From the NCBI GenBank assembly GCA_029817715.1, contig JARUPY010000396.1, positions 186,001 to 250,000 of the forward strand: a stretch of DNA of 64,000 nucleotides, given 5' to 3'. Within the stretch, counting starts at the first letter, position 1, and each line of letters starts with the position of its first letter. Positions 32,161 to 43,679 of the stretch are shown here, piece after piece. The translations under genes were made by a program, and so were the position numbers. The notes under the pieces were generated by a model. The model was not told the origin of the DNA. It ran no database searches and was given only the letters and a program-made list of their open reading frames with translations. The DNA is from Melastoma dodecandrum (taxonomy: Eukaryota; Streptophyta; Magnoliopsida; Myrtales; Melastomataceae).

Positions 32161-35100
32161 CGGGGGGTTGATACATTTTCCACTTTATCAAGTTATTTGG
32201 ATAGTTGTTGATGGTTGTTTGATACATGTTTTCTACATTTGAAGAGAATCTATAGTACTTTCAATTTTCACTTTTCGAGTGTACAGAATCTCGAGTCTCT
32301 ATCTAATTAAACTTTTAATATTCTCCTCAAACTAGTATGTAATTTTCACCAATAAAAAATTCTATTGAGAATCCAATAAAAAATTTTCTCGAAAAAGACA
32401 TAAAAGATTTATTCAGATACACTTTTCTTGAGAATGCCAAAAAAATATCATATGTAAACCGTCTCGTGATATAAAAACAAACGTTTAGATGCTATTGTTC
32501 TATCTCACACCAATCAGTTTTCAAAACTTATTATATGATTAGTTAACTATATTTAAAAAAATTTACAGACATGAATAAATATAATAAACATATCGTAATC
32601 ATTTAAATTTTTTCAAATAATTTAGAGCATCGGTAGTAATTTATAGTTTTAAAAGTGTATTCCGACTTTCTAAAAAATATTAAGTTTCAAATAAATTTAT
32701 TCTAATGCTTGAAAAATAATTTAAATGATTAGTATTCATGATTTTTTTAAAAAAATTATTTGGGATTTTAACAAGTAATAAAAATAACATATTATATTTT
32801 AAAAAGTTAATTCCAATTTTTTTAAATAATATACTTAATGTGCTGTTTCTGAAAGTATCATAATTTGAAATTCGAATTTGACTAATCGGAATTTTTTAAG
32901 TAAAGACTTATCTAGTTAAACACAAATCTTAAATGGTTTTAAACCTTATATAGAAGCGATTGGCTTTAAATCTTAAATAGTTTCCTCCCCAAACAATTAA
33001 TCATTAAGTACTTGTTATTCTCGATCGACGCATCATCCCGTCACCTTTCCTCTAATTCTCGTCTAGCCAAATATTCGTCATTTTTGGATACTATGCTAAC
33101 ACTTTTTTGGGCTGTATTGTACGAACATATAAGTCATGTGATCCTGTTAACGTGTAATGTTGTTTTTCATGATGGAATCTTAAATCTTAATAATTTTTTT
33201 ATAGTGGTAATTTCTTCGAAACTTTTTGCTAGCATATGAAAGTAACATCCTGCTTATATTTAAATTAGAAACGGCCACATTTAGTTGGAATGGTTCTCCT
33301 TTGCTCTAAGACAAGGAAGAGCTTTTCGGAGCTACATGGAAAAATATAAGTGCCCATAGCATCCTTATATTCCGGTGAAATCTTTTATCTTTAGAAAAAA
33401 ACTCTACAAAGAAATTATTTCACGCAGAATATATTTTTTTTTTAATCGGGTGGATATTTAAGTGTACTCTCATGCTCTACATATTCTTATTAAATAACCT
33501 ACCAAACACTAAAAGTAATTGTCGACTTCAGCTAATGCAACTATCTCTATCTCAATGTAAAAAAAAAATAATTCATTTCAACATATCTTATAATTCAACT
33601 TTTGTATCATCATGTTTATATTTGGCCAAATAGATTAATTGAACTTTATATTTTTTGTCTTGCGTATATAATTTAAATTTCTTAATTTTGATCATTAATC
33701 AAATAATGACTCTGGCTATTAAATGATTAAACAACCCAAAGCAATTTACTTACTATACTTAATTGACATTCTTAAAAAGTATATGGTAAATTATGAGTTA
33801 TATATTCTGTTTAACAGAAAAACGGATATTTCTTACTTATTAACATACAATCACTAATTACAAAACTCGCGTGTGGCTAATAATGTTTATTTTTCTTCTC
33901 ATGAAAAATCCTCGGCGATTGGCTTAGCCCTATCCCCCTCTCTATGGTTCGATTGATGTTGATATTCATTTACAAGGAATTCTTGGATGTGGGAGAACGT
34001 ACAGGACAAGCATAATAGCGCGTTAGATTCGCATTAGGTGATGGATCTGATTTCATCTCGATTAATGTAAATATTCTCTCCCATTTTATTAAAGGATTTT
34101 TTTAAAAGATGGTCAATGTTTTCTACTTTATTACTTTTTAAGTATAACTCTGTTATATTAATAAAAATTTATATTATTATGGAAGCATTGGGTTCAAACA
34201 TATTTTCTTTTTATATAGAAGAACTACTAAACGCACACTGGGGAGAGATGGGAAGGGCAGGCGGGGGGGGGTTGTTCTGTTTGTGGACAATGACATGTCA
34301 GGTCAGAAGGCACTCCGGCTAATGCTTTCGAGGACACGTGATCCCGCCCCGTTGCCCGCTCCCTTTCCCAGCGTTGTCCAAGTGCCATGTAATAGTACTC
34401 AATAAATTATACATATTCACTATATTTTTTCCGATTCGGCTAATTTAGAAAACCCTATTTGCATCACAGAGTTTATGGGAGCCATGCAATCATTAAAGAT
34501 CGTACACTTGAACTGTTTGTTATATTTAGGCAGAACCACTTTCGAAAATTGAATATATTAAGATTTTTTTTTTACTTTTCAAATGTGGCGTTGTCCCGAA
34601 ATGTTTCTTTCGGATATGAGTCCCTAAACTGATCGTCTATAAAGGAAAGGAGGTTGTCGCTAATATAAAAAATAAAAAGGAATAAATAAGGAAAGGAACA
34701 CAATGAAAAGGTTCAAATAATTGGGATGAGGGGAGGGACCGTTGCCCTCCATCCGTGACATGGAAAACATTAAAAATCGGATCACCACTTTTTACTTATT
34801 TTTCTTTCGTTAAAATTTGTTACTATTACCTAGACACGGATTCGGAGGAGACATATTTTAACTTGTACTTTTAAATGAAATAACCATAGATCACTGAAAA
34901 AGCAGCCTGTATGTCTAAATGTATATATGTAAAGGTGGACCCCATCCTTTTTTTTTGGGGGGAGGGGGGGGCGCGGGAGGGTGCCTTTCCTTATCCCAGT
35001 CCCAGTCTCTGTCCTACCAAGCATTTTAGACGGCCATGACTCCTCGATTCAAAATCAACAAAAAAAAAACCTAGACTAGGCCTCTACATACATATATTAC

Positions 35101-36480
35101 ATATTCTGACTCTTAATTCACTTCAACCCTCACTTGATTTTTCTTATTTATTATTATTATTATTGTTATTGCAAGGACTTTTGAGTCCTAACGTAGCTAG
35201 TTTCGACCAAGAAACTCATCTAAATGATAAGATGTATTCAAATAAAAAATATATGGGGTATGGCAAGAAACCCCCTTAAAAAAGAAAGGCAGAACACACG
35301 GAGGAATCCAATGTTGTTGCTGCTGAGTGTGACACGGACAACAACGGCGGGTGAAAAATATAGAGGGTGTGCCAATCCAAGTCTGGTTGAAAATGAAGGG
35401 AAGGGGGACTAAAACCCAAGCCAAAAATAATTTAAAGAGAAAACTCGAAAAGAAAAGATTTTCGTGTTGACCGATTGATTAAAACACCAAATGCAATCAC
35501 CGTGCTAATAATGAAAAGATGAATCACTAGTTAATGCGTCCAAGCACGTTCCCGTCACATCGACAGGGATAGAAATTGGCTTTTCTACCCCCACCCACGT
35601 TTCCACATGCAAAGTCCCCTCCATTCCCGTCCCATCTGTCATCACGAGAACCACCCAAAGAATTCCTCCTTCTTCCCCCGTTTTAACGTGGGGGTGTTCT
35701 CGATTACAGACAATATAAATATATACTTAAATACTAATTACACAGATGCGTAAAACTAATTAAAACAAATCGTACAATTCCCCTATTCTTTTGAGATTAT
35801 GAAACTAAAACTAAAACAATATGTATAAGTATAATTCCACGGACAGTCAATGAGGATTGATCTCTCCTGGGAAAGATTAATCTAATCTTTAATCCCCATA
35901 AGAATATTATTTATTCCTCCCGAGTTTTCACGCCGGCTTTGGCGCGCCAAAAACCAAGCCCATGAATCTCTCCTCCCAATTATTATTCATTCGCCCCGAG
36001 ATTTATTTATTTTTTTATCTATTCAATGTTACTAAAAGAAAAGGACTTGGACATCCTTATCACGGCTGTATTAGTGATGAATACTTTATTACCAAAAAAA
36101 CGATTCCTGACAGACTGAAGACTGATCCCTGTAATTTTATATACCGCAAGTTGACGCTGCATATGATGTCTAGGTGAAAATGATATGCCATAACAATAAC
36201 AATAGACTCTAATCCTTCTCCCTACTGCTGAGACATGTTGAATTAATTGAGGAGATGTCGTGCACTTCAATTTATGCCAAGAGGCAGCGCGTTTGCTTGT
36301 CTTACAAACGACCCATAAGCATCTTGGTGCTATATTCCTCTTAACAGGTACAAAGAAGCGCAAGAACAATTCATAAATACCTACCTGTGCCCATTGATTC
36401 AACTGTCCATGATATTACGAACTGTTTGTTACTTTACCTCACCGTTGGTCAAACTTGGGTTAAGTTGAACAAATTATTTT
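32161..36480. other. AT-rich, apparently low-copy DNA without a recognised gene
   Basis: Short frames (33012-33239, 35224-35412, 36019-36402 minus and others) match nothing known. GC-richer islands occur at 34230-34380 (with the G-box core CACGTG near 34337), 34955-34990 (long G runs) and 35540-35700. No exon-like series of open frames with splice sites was found. The islands could be promoter debris of a gene outside the window or lost. Confidence 0.4.
35938..35951. promoter_or_regulatory. Palindromic double E2F-like site
   Basis: TTTGGCGCGCCAAA is a perfect 14-bp palindrome. It contains the E2F consensus TTTSSCGC on both strands (TTTGGCGC). In plants such sites occur in promoters of S-phase genes. 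No gene is evident nearby, so function is unproven. Confidence 0.35.
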
Positions 36481-36519
36481 GTCGTTAAGTTTATGGGGAT
36501 TTCCTCGTCCTATTAAGTA

Positions 36520-39500
36520 TATCGTTACGAAATTTAATTTGTCACAAAAAGGTAATTATATTGACAAGTGAAATTGTCAACGTAAACATTCCATTTATCA
36601 CTAATATGCTAATTTAGTTATTTGATAATTAATTAGATATTATGATAATATGGTAATGGTGACAAATAAAACTCTCACCATGTTCATCATTATTACAAGT
36701 TTTTTTTATTTAATAATTAATTATATTGTTCAAAAAAATATTGGTAATTATTAAGACAAATTAAATTTTCGCCAAAACTATTTCATTCATCACTAAATTT
36801 ATATATATCGTGACAAAAATTATTATATATAACTTCAAAAATATTTTTTCAAAAAATTTGGTTTATATTTTGTTAAGTATTTTTATTAATATTTTCAATA
36901 ATAAAAAATATTTTTCCCCGAACTATATTTTTTGATGAAAAATATAATAAATAGGTAGCAAGCAACGAAATAATATTTTCAAATTTTCATCTTTTAAACA
37001 AAATAAAAACGATATAAAATGAAAAAGATGTTAAAATACAATTGTAATTGTCCATTCTTTTCTCTTGATTAAGCCCATCTCCTCCACAATGAAAATCCTA
37101 CAAAACATTAAAAGAATTTCTATCCGGTTACAATGGAACTAAATTTTTTGTTATGAAATAAATAGATAAAACATTTTAATTTTTACCCTTATGCCTAGTA
37201 TGAAAAATCACGTGACATATTTGATCTTCGTGTGGTTTTTGTAGTTTATCAATTGTCACTCTCAATCAATTTTATCCTCCAACACCCTTGAACTTTCGAG
37301 CTTGTCGTTCCGACTGTAGTGCTTCAATTTCTTCTTGTGCTTGAATCAAAGACATTCTTAAAGCTTTCGTCCTAAAATTTTGTCGACAATCTGTTTTCTA
37401 GTGAGAGCAAAGATTTACCATTGCTTCCTGCAAAGAGCAAAAGAATTGTGCAAACTCTGGAAATACTAGCTTGGAAACCTTGAATATCATGGGAGATGGA
37501 AAACAACAAGAATAAAGATAGACAATAAGAAGAAGAAAGATGGACAACAAGATGAAGAAAGTGGGCTTAGCGGATAATTTTTTTAATCACGAACGTGTTT
37601 ATTTATTTGTGTGGTTAACAAACCAATCGTGGTTATTAAAACAATATTAATTATCATTTATATTTTTTAAGTAAATCAAATATCATTTATATTTTTTAAG
37701 TAAATCAATGTTGAAAACATTTTGAAAAACTTCTCCAATTAAATCTTTTTATTCATTTGAAAAAACTTCTCTCAATTTTTTTAAAACATATCCTACGATT
37801 GCATACAACTAACCGGAATAAATCACAAATGAATAATATCTTTAGTAGATGATCGATTACGGAAAACACGCTCGGATCAAATTGCATTGAACGTGAAGCA
37901 ACAACCTATGAATAATTAAAAAAGAAATCCATAAAGTTGCAACAGATTTGGGTACAAATATCTTTTATATTTTTTAAGTAAATATCCAAGTATTTTTAAA
38001 ACTTCTTTAATTAAATCGTATTTTTTATTATTATTTTTATTTAATAAATCTCAACTAAATAATAATTTAGTTAAAAACACACGCTTATTAAAAACCCTGT
38101 ACTCAAATTACATTTGAATAAATGTCGTAGCTATTCAAACACAAATATCTACATAATATATATGATAAAGTAATTTATAATTAAGTAATGTCCCATAAAG
38201 CCTTATGTATTTAAATTATAACAAAAATATATATAATATTGATATAGTAAACTTACATTAAAACTTGTCAGCATCACTATCCTCGCCATCTTGATCAATC
38301 TGATTATTATTTATATTATATATTAAATGTCCTTGTGGAGTCGGATGAATATCCACACGATTTATTGGTTATAAACTTGTATAATCAACTTCATCAACCT
38401 CAAGATCAAGAGTTATTTTTGGTTGCTCGTCTATCTTCAAGTTTCATCCATCTTCGATCCATTATTTAATCCTAAATATTACAATGTATAATACTTAATT
38501 AGAAGTTTATCAATTAAGAGCACAAAAATAGATAAGTAATAATTATAGTTAATATATAAGAATTAGGAATTTCCAATAGGTAGAACATGATATTTTTTTA
38601 AATTTGTTTAATCTTTCGAAATCTTAATGTTGACAAATCGCAATAAAAAAAATATCACCGTAATCTAAAGATAAGTTACTTCATATAAATTATTGTTTTA
38701 AATGTTTAAGAAAGATGTTTTACAGGCAAATTTGTTTTAGCCCACTCCATTCGTGTACCTCTATGCTCTAATATTATAAATTAAAATTTTGATGTTGATA
38801 TTTCATAATCTTATAATTTAATTATTCAATCATTTGACTTACAAAATGTTGTCGTGCTTGGTAGACCATGTCACCATTTATTTAATTTATATTCATTATT
38901 AAATAAATTTTATTGTGCGGTACTTTTTCGTTCAACCATTTATTGATTGTCAATCAAATATTTGAGGAAAAAATTACTATTTAGGAAATCGTTCTCTGGA
39001 TTGAAGTTTAATTAGTAAAAGATCTTTAATGAAAATATTCAAACATTAATTTTATTTTATCGGATTGAGTATATCTAACTACATTTTTTTATAACAAAAA
39101 AATCAACAAAGCTGAATAATATAATTTGGAGCTTGATTGGTTACCGCCAACTAAAAATAGTCATATGATATCCACAATCTAATCTCAGAATTGAATCGTC
39201 AATATTGTAATAACAATAAACTAAAAGAGCATAAATAAGAAGTTTTGTGTAGGGCCGCACAGAAAATAGAGAAAATGACTCAAACTGAAAGCCAATATAA
39301 TAAATACATTCATTATTCACAAAAAAAAATCTTTCATAAAAATATCTTCTACTTAAATTCTAATATTAGTTTTGCTAATGCTGTAAAAGATTTTCCTTAA
39401 CTATCACCGCTACTTATAAAATCAAAGTTATAAATATATTTGAACTGGATAGTTTTTTTTATAAATTAAATATATTTTTTAGTAATTCATAATTTTGATC

Positions 39501-39990
39501 GATTTAAATGTGAGCATGCATATATTTTGAAGAAACATAGAAGTACCATAAAATTATTATATATTACATAAGAGCGACCATTTTTCTTGTAATTTTTATT
39601 ATTTAAAAAATATGTAAAATTAAATAAAAAATAATTTAAATTTAAAATTTTTTTAAGAATAGTTGCTAATTATTTAAAGTTTCTATTTTTCTCAAAGAAT
39701 GAACTTTTCATGACAAAAACTATAGTGACTCAAATTATTTGTCATAGTATATAGGGATGAGTTGTTTATCCATTTTTATTGCGACAAAGTATAGTGATAA
39801 ATATAAATTTGTCATAATTTATATTAAAATGATGTCAAAATATAAAGAAAAAATAAATTTTGTCAAAATTATTCACTATCTTTGCATATTGTGATAAACA
39901 TAAAAACTTTGTCTTTGTAAGTATATTAATTGAGACACAACATTTTTTATCAAAATAATTTTGCTCAAATAAACAATACTTGTTGTAGTG
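36520..39990 (-). mobile_element. CACTA-type DNA transposon remnant
   Basis: The right end ACTTGTTGTAGTG (39978-39990) is the complement of CACTACAACAAGT, the terminal sequence typical of plant CACTA elements. TCA follows as a possible 3-bp duplication. Subterminal TTTGTCA / TGACAAA motifs recur both at 36530-36830 and 39700-39950, as in CACTA ends. Decayed minus-strand coding pieces lie between. The left terminal CACTA was not found, so that boundary is approximate. Confidence 0.45.
37270..38400 (-). pseudogene. Possible CACTA-encoded protein remnant
   Basis: On the minus strand, 38400-38270 reads RVDIHPTPQGHLIYNINNNQ followed by an acidic DQDGEDSDAD stretch. 37370-37270 reads a coiled-coil RMSLIQAQEEIEALQSERQA ending GVGG and a stop. 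Such acidic and coiled-coil C-terminal stretches occur in CACTA proteins, but no catalytic domain is visible. The assignment rests mainly on position inside the putative element. Confidence 0.3.
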
Positions 39991-39993
39991 TCA

Positions 39994-42346
39994 ATAATCC
40001 ATGGCTTCGAAAAACAAAAAATATATATAGTAAAACCATATTAACCTGGCCTGACAAATTAATAAAATCATAAATAATTTACGTAAAAATGTAAGAAACC
40101 CGAGCAAATTCTGCAACTTCCCCACAACACCACATTATTTTTATTAATTTATCATAAAATAGTTATGCTATATAGTCCTATTATCTCGCTCTCAAATATC
40201 CCATTTCTATGGATTCCTTGGAAAGGGTTATATTTTTTTTATATAAATTTTAATATAATAATATTTTTTTAAAATTTATTCTATTATAAAGTTTCTTAGT
40301 GGGAACAACTTGTGCGTGATCAATTTTCCCTTCAAATAAAACTTATTTCTTATTTAAAACTACTAATCTCATCATCAAAAAACGATTTTATGTGGAATAG
40401 ATAAGTTATACAATTATGCTTACATAATATTTACAATTTTAAAATTAAATAAAAATTATAATTACTTAAAATTACATAATATGTTTTTGTAATTTTAAAA
40501 TTATATTATCTATACAATCCATTTTTTTATTTTAAAAAATATACTGGTTATTTGGAAATGCCATGTAGTGTCAACTATATAAGGTATTTTCAAAATGTTT
40601 TTCTTTAATTTTATTTACATTTTAAAATTATAATAAAAAAATTTCCAAGAAGATAAAACCAATCAAAATATTGAATTTTTAAAATTTTGAATGTCATGTT
40701 TGAAAATTATAAGATTAATTTACATATAAATTCAAAATTCTATTTTTTCATCTTTATAATTTTCTACAGATTTTGTAAAAAATGATTCATAGTTTTATGT
40801 ACTTTATTATAGAAATAATTTATTGTATATAATTCGTTCATGATGTTTTCATTAGGAGATAGTAAGTAATCCTTATTTGTTTTAAAGAAATTTGAGTATG
40901 ATTTATAAATATTTAAATAATGTATACTTTTAATCTTATCTCATATTGTACAATGTTGTAAAATGTTGTAAAATTTCCCGATTGTACGATGTTGTAAAAT
41001 TTCTCGAATGAGTAATTTTATTTGACTATATTATTCTGGTAAATTTTATTTTAAATAAAAAATAATAATATTTTTATTCTTCTTACATATTTAGCAATTT
41101 CTTTTAATATTACTTCTTTAAATTTATAATTTTTGTTAAGTTAAAGTAGTTTGAAATTTATTAGATACCATTACTTTGTAACATGTCTGTTTGAACAATT
41201 TACTAATTATTATATGTACGTTTTTGTAGATATTCGAAAAATGAAGGTAGGTCTATTTCTAATTTTTAATATTTTTGTGGGAGTAGAATTTGTTCAGCGA
41301 AAAAGATTAACAGAAAGATCAATTTTGATTTTCTTGCATGATTTTACCGTGAGAGAGAAAATAGATACAACTTTTTTTTCACTTCTAACGAATACAATAA
41401 TTTTTCTATTTTCTTTCGACAATTTCATGAATATGTTTAGGACAAACTATAACTTGAAAAAACAAGAATTGAAGAATTGGTTTATAATTTATGACAAACC
41501 AAACAATAACACAAGCTTTTTGTCAAAGAATCACGTTAAATTGAGCTCATCACTAAACATATATTCCTTTCTTTGCTGCAGAGGCATGCAAATGATGGTG
41601 ATGGAATTACTCAAGAGTTGAGAAAGAGAGAGGAAGCCAACCAGGTCGTCAACCCCACCTTGATTTGGGTTTTCCTATATTTAGGCCATCTGTAACGTTA
41701 GGCTTCGGGACGACTTTACTCTTATATCACTCAAAAAGCTTTTTAACCGTGATTTTTGTGGGGGTAGAGGTGGAGGAGGAGGTCACCCCTCCTAATAATT
41801 TCCATGAACAACTTACTTCTTTTATTTTATATTTTCCCTCTTTTGTTTGAATCTGAATCTGATAATTGTCGGTCTGGTCGGTATGGTCCCGGTTTTAGCC
41901 TTCTGTTCTATTACCACGGGGTTGGGGACTTGATAAACAGACACAATTATTGTTTCTTTCATAGCAACTCCAGTCCCCCACCCACTTTCCCAATGTCTTT
42001 TCGGACAGTCCACTCCAAATCAAGTGTCCATACATCCCCCACGTTCCTTTATGTTTCTTCTTAATTTGTGATTTAATGTGAAATCATGGCTAGCATCCTA
42101 TGCGGGAATTCCTACATGGGAATTGAACCATGGAGATATGAGTCAAGGACACTAATTTTTCATCCAGAAACGTGCACATAATTCTGACAAGAATTAACTT
42201 TTGCTTTCGGATTCCTGTTCAGTTTTAAAATATTGACAAATTATCGATATTTGGCCCAACTATAGGCCAACTTTACGTTTTGTCATATCGTTTAAAAATT
42301 TTTTGATTTGGCCTTATTTCAATTTTAATTTTCGATTTAGCCTTAT
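39994..42346. other. AT-rich DNA without a recognised gene
   Basis: A short direct repeat TTGTA(C)AATGTTGTAAAAT occurs three times at 40945-41005. The 156-codon frame 41151-41621 is AT-rich and unrecognised. It ends just after a splice-acceptor-like CTTTGCTGCAG (about 41571-41581), but no matching exon or donor was found. 42281-42346 (TTTGATTTGGCCTTATTTC and similar) resembles the ends of small DNA elements. Confidence 0.35.
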
Positions 42347-42459
42347 TTGTAACGGACGTTACGAAAATATAATGTGTCTCTAACGTCGATAATATTATTG
42401 TCCACGTAGTCTTCTGACTTATAAATTATGCCTACGTGGCCCTGTAACTTTCTCCTCGT

Positions 42460-42635
42460 CTCCGTTTCCTCCGCTCCCCCTCCCCCGCCCCTGGCCCCAC
42501 ACCCACTCCTACCCCCTCCCCCAAAACTTCCCTTCCCCCCACGGTCACCCTCCCCCTCCCCCCTCCCCCAAAATTCCCTCCTGCCTCCACCATCACCCTC
42601 GCCCCTTCCCTGCCCCTCCCCTCAAAACTGCCCCC
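42460..42635. repeat. C-rich CCCCTCCC minisatellite, left part
   Basis: The plus strand is mostly C and T with unit-like CCCTCCCCCAAAACTTCCC. The same units continue at 55550-55740 beyond the retrotransposon. Long proline-rich frames here are composition artefacts. Confidence 0.75.
42631..42635. repeat. Left target-site duplication CCCCC
   Basis: CCCCC precedes the 5' LTR and again follows the 3' LTR (55550-55554). In a C-rich target the exact register is not provable, but the continuity of C-rich sequence supports it. Confidence 0.75.
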
Positions 42636-42734
42636 TGTTGACATGGCAAATAATTTTGGGCCTGGGCTTAGAACAGAAACCCAGCAATCACTCAAGTCAC
42701 ACTCCGAGTCGGCCCAAGACACAGCCGTCTAGGC

Positions 42735-42850
42735 CGACTCACGGCGAAGTCGATTAGGTCGACCCATGACGAAGTCGACTAGGTCGACTTATGACGAAGT
42801 CGACTAGGTCGACTTATGAACGGAGTCGACTAGGTCGACTCACGACGAAG
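42735..42850. repeat. 25-bp tandem repeats centred on GTCGAC in the LTR
   Basis: Four units of CGACTTATGACGAAGTCGAC plus TAGGT lie at 42735, 42760, 42785 and 42810, followed by a partial fifth. Each carries the palindrome GTCGAC or a one-base variant. The same array is in the 3' LTR (54653-54768). Placement ~300-400 bp upstream of the TATA box would fit an upstream transcription element. Confidence 0.85.
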
Positions 42851-43153
42851 GAATATGGTAATCAAAGTCAACCAAGATGACTCAACAGTAGCTAAGTCTA
42901 CTTGTAGGGTCAAGTCGACGGAATTCTGGATAAGTCGACCAAGTCGGTCGTAGTCCGTACAGATCAGTCAAGTCGACAAGGTTGGAATAAATTTATCACG
43001 TTTGTTAAGGATCGTAACTGATCCTAATATCCAGGAACGTGATCCCATATATCAAGGAGGTTGTTGAGACACTCCCACGATATTAGGGATCACAATCTAT
43101 AACACGATCTGTAACACGATCTATCTGTTACGTGTTAAACACGTACAACTCCT

Positions 43154-43163
43154 CTATAAATAG
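43154..43163 (+). promoter_or_regulatory. LTR TATA box
   Basis: CTATAAATAG lies about 480 bp before the LTR end and should set the start of the genomic RNA near 43190. The 3' LTR copy is at 55072-55081. Confidence 0.75.
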
Positions 43164-43536
43164 AAGAGGAATTTTTCAAGACAAGCACGACCATACACAG
43201 CCAAAGCTCTGAAGTTTGTTCGTCAACCTTAGGAATTAGATACCTTGACCCGATTTATAGGTCAACTCCCCTTCCACCGACAGAGTGAGCTCGTAGGGCC
43301 TTTGCCGTCAACCCCCCGCCAGCGACACCACCGACGGAGTGAGCTCGTAGGGCCTTCGTCACAGCCTCCCGCCAGCGACCGCCACCGACGGAGCGAGCTT
43401 CCAAGGCCTTCGTCACAAGTTCTCCGCCGTCACAGGATTCCACATCGTTGTCACCACTTGCTCCCTTTTCGTTTCTTTTATGGCTGTAAGCCCCTTTTCT
43501 TAATTCGTCAAGATTGTAAGACTTGCATTCTATTTG

Positions 43537-43542
43537 AATAAA
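43537..43542 (+). terminator. LTR poly(A) signal AATAAA
   Basis: AATAAA lies 95 bp before the 5' LTR end. The functional copy for ending the genomic RNA is at 55455-55460 in the 3' LTR. Confidence 0.6.
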
Positions 43543-43637
43543 ATTGTGCATCTTCTTACTGGCGACAACAATCCAATTCCTGTGAGTCCTTTGCCAAATA
43601 TTTCCGACGTGATCCGTTCTATACGCGAACACGTTTT

Positions 43638-43656
43638 TGGCGACCACAGTGGGAGC
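43638..43656 (+). other. Primer-binding site of the Tat element
   Basis: TGGCGACCACAGTGGGAGC begins 7 bp after the LTR. It resembles the TGGCGACTCCACTGGGG site used by Tat/Ogre elements (reported as tRNA-Arg). The tRNA identity was not checked here. Confidence 0.7.
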
Positions 43657-43679
43657 AGAAGAAAAAATCTTAGTCTCAA

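Larger units (their letters stand above)
42636..43631 (+). repeat. 5' LTR of the Tat element
   Basis: It begins TGTTGACATGGCAAATAA and ends CTATACGCGAACA, 996 bp. It contains a 25-bp repeat array, a TATA box and a poly(A) signal. Confidence 0.95.

Noticed and set aside
36019..36402. 127-codon minus-strand frame
   Set aside because: No recognisable motif; lies in AT-rich noncoding DNA. Kept only as part of the unassigned stretch.
41151..41621. 156-codon frame
   Set aside because: AT-rich, no domain, no upstream promoter, no conservation evidence. The acceptor-like site near its end has no partner.
42428..42757. 109-codon proline-rich frame (and the minus-strand Gly-rich frame at 55173-55799)
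   Set aside because: Both follow from the CCCCTCCC repeat composition. Only the short lectin part at 55740-55868 resembles a protein.
43245..43541. 98-codon frame in the Tat LTR, also present at 55163-55459
   Set aside because: It lies wholly in the LTR, differs between copies at replacement sites, and matches nothing. It is an LTR by-product.
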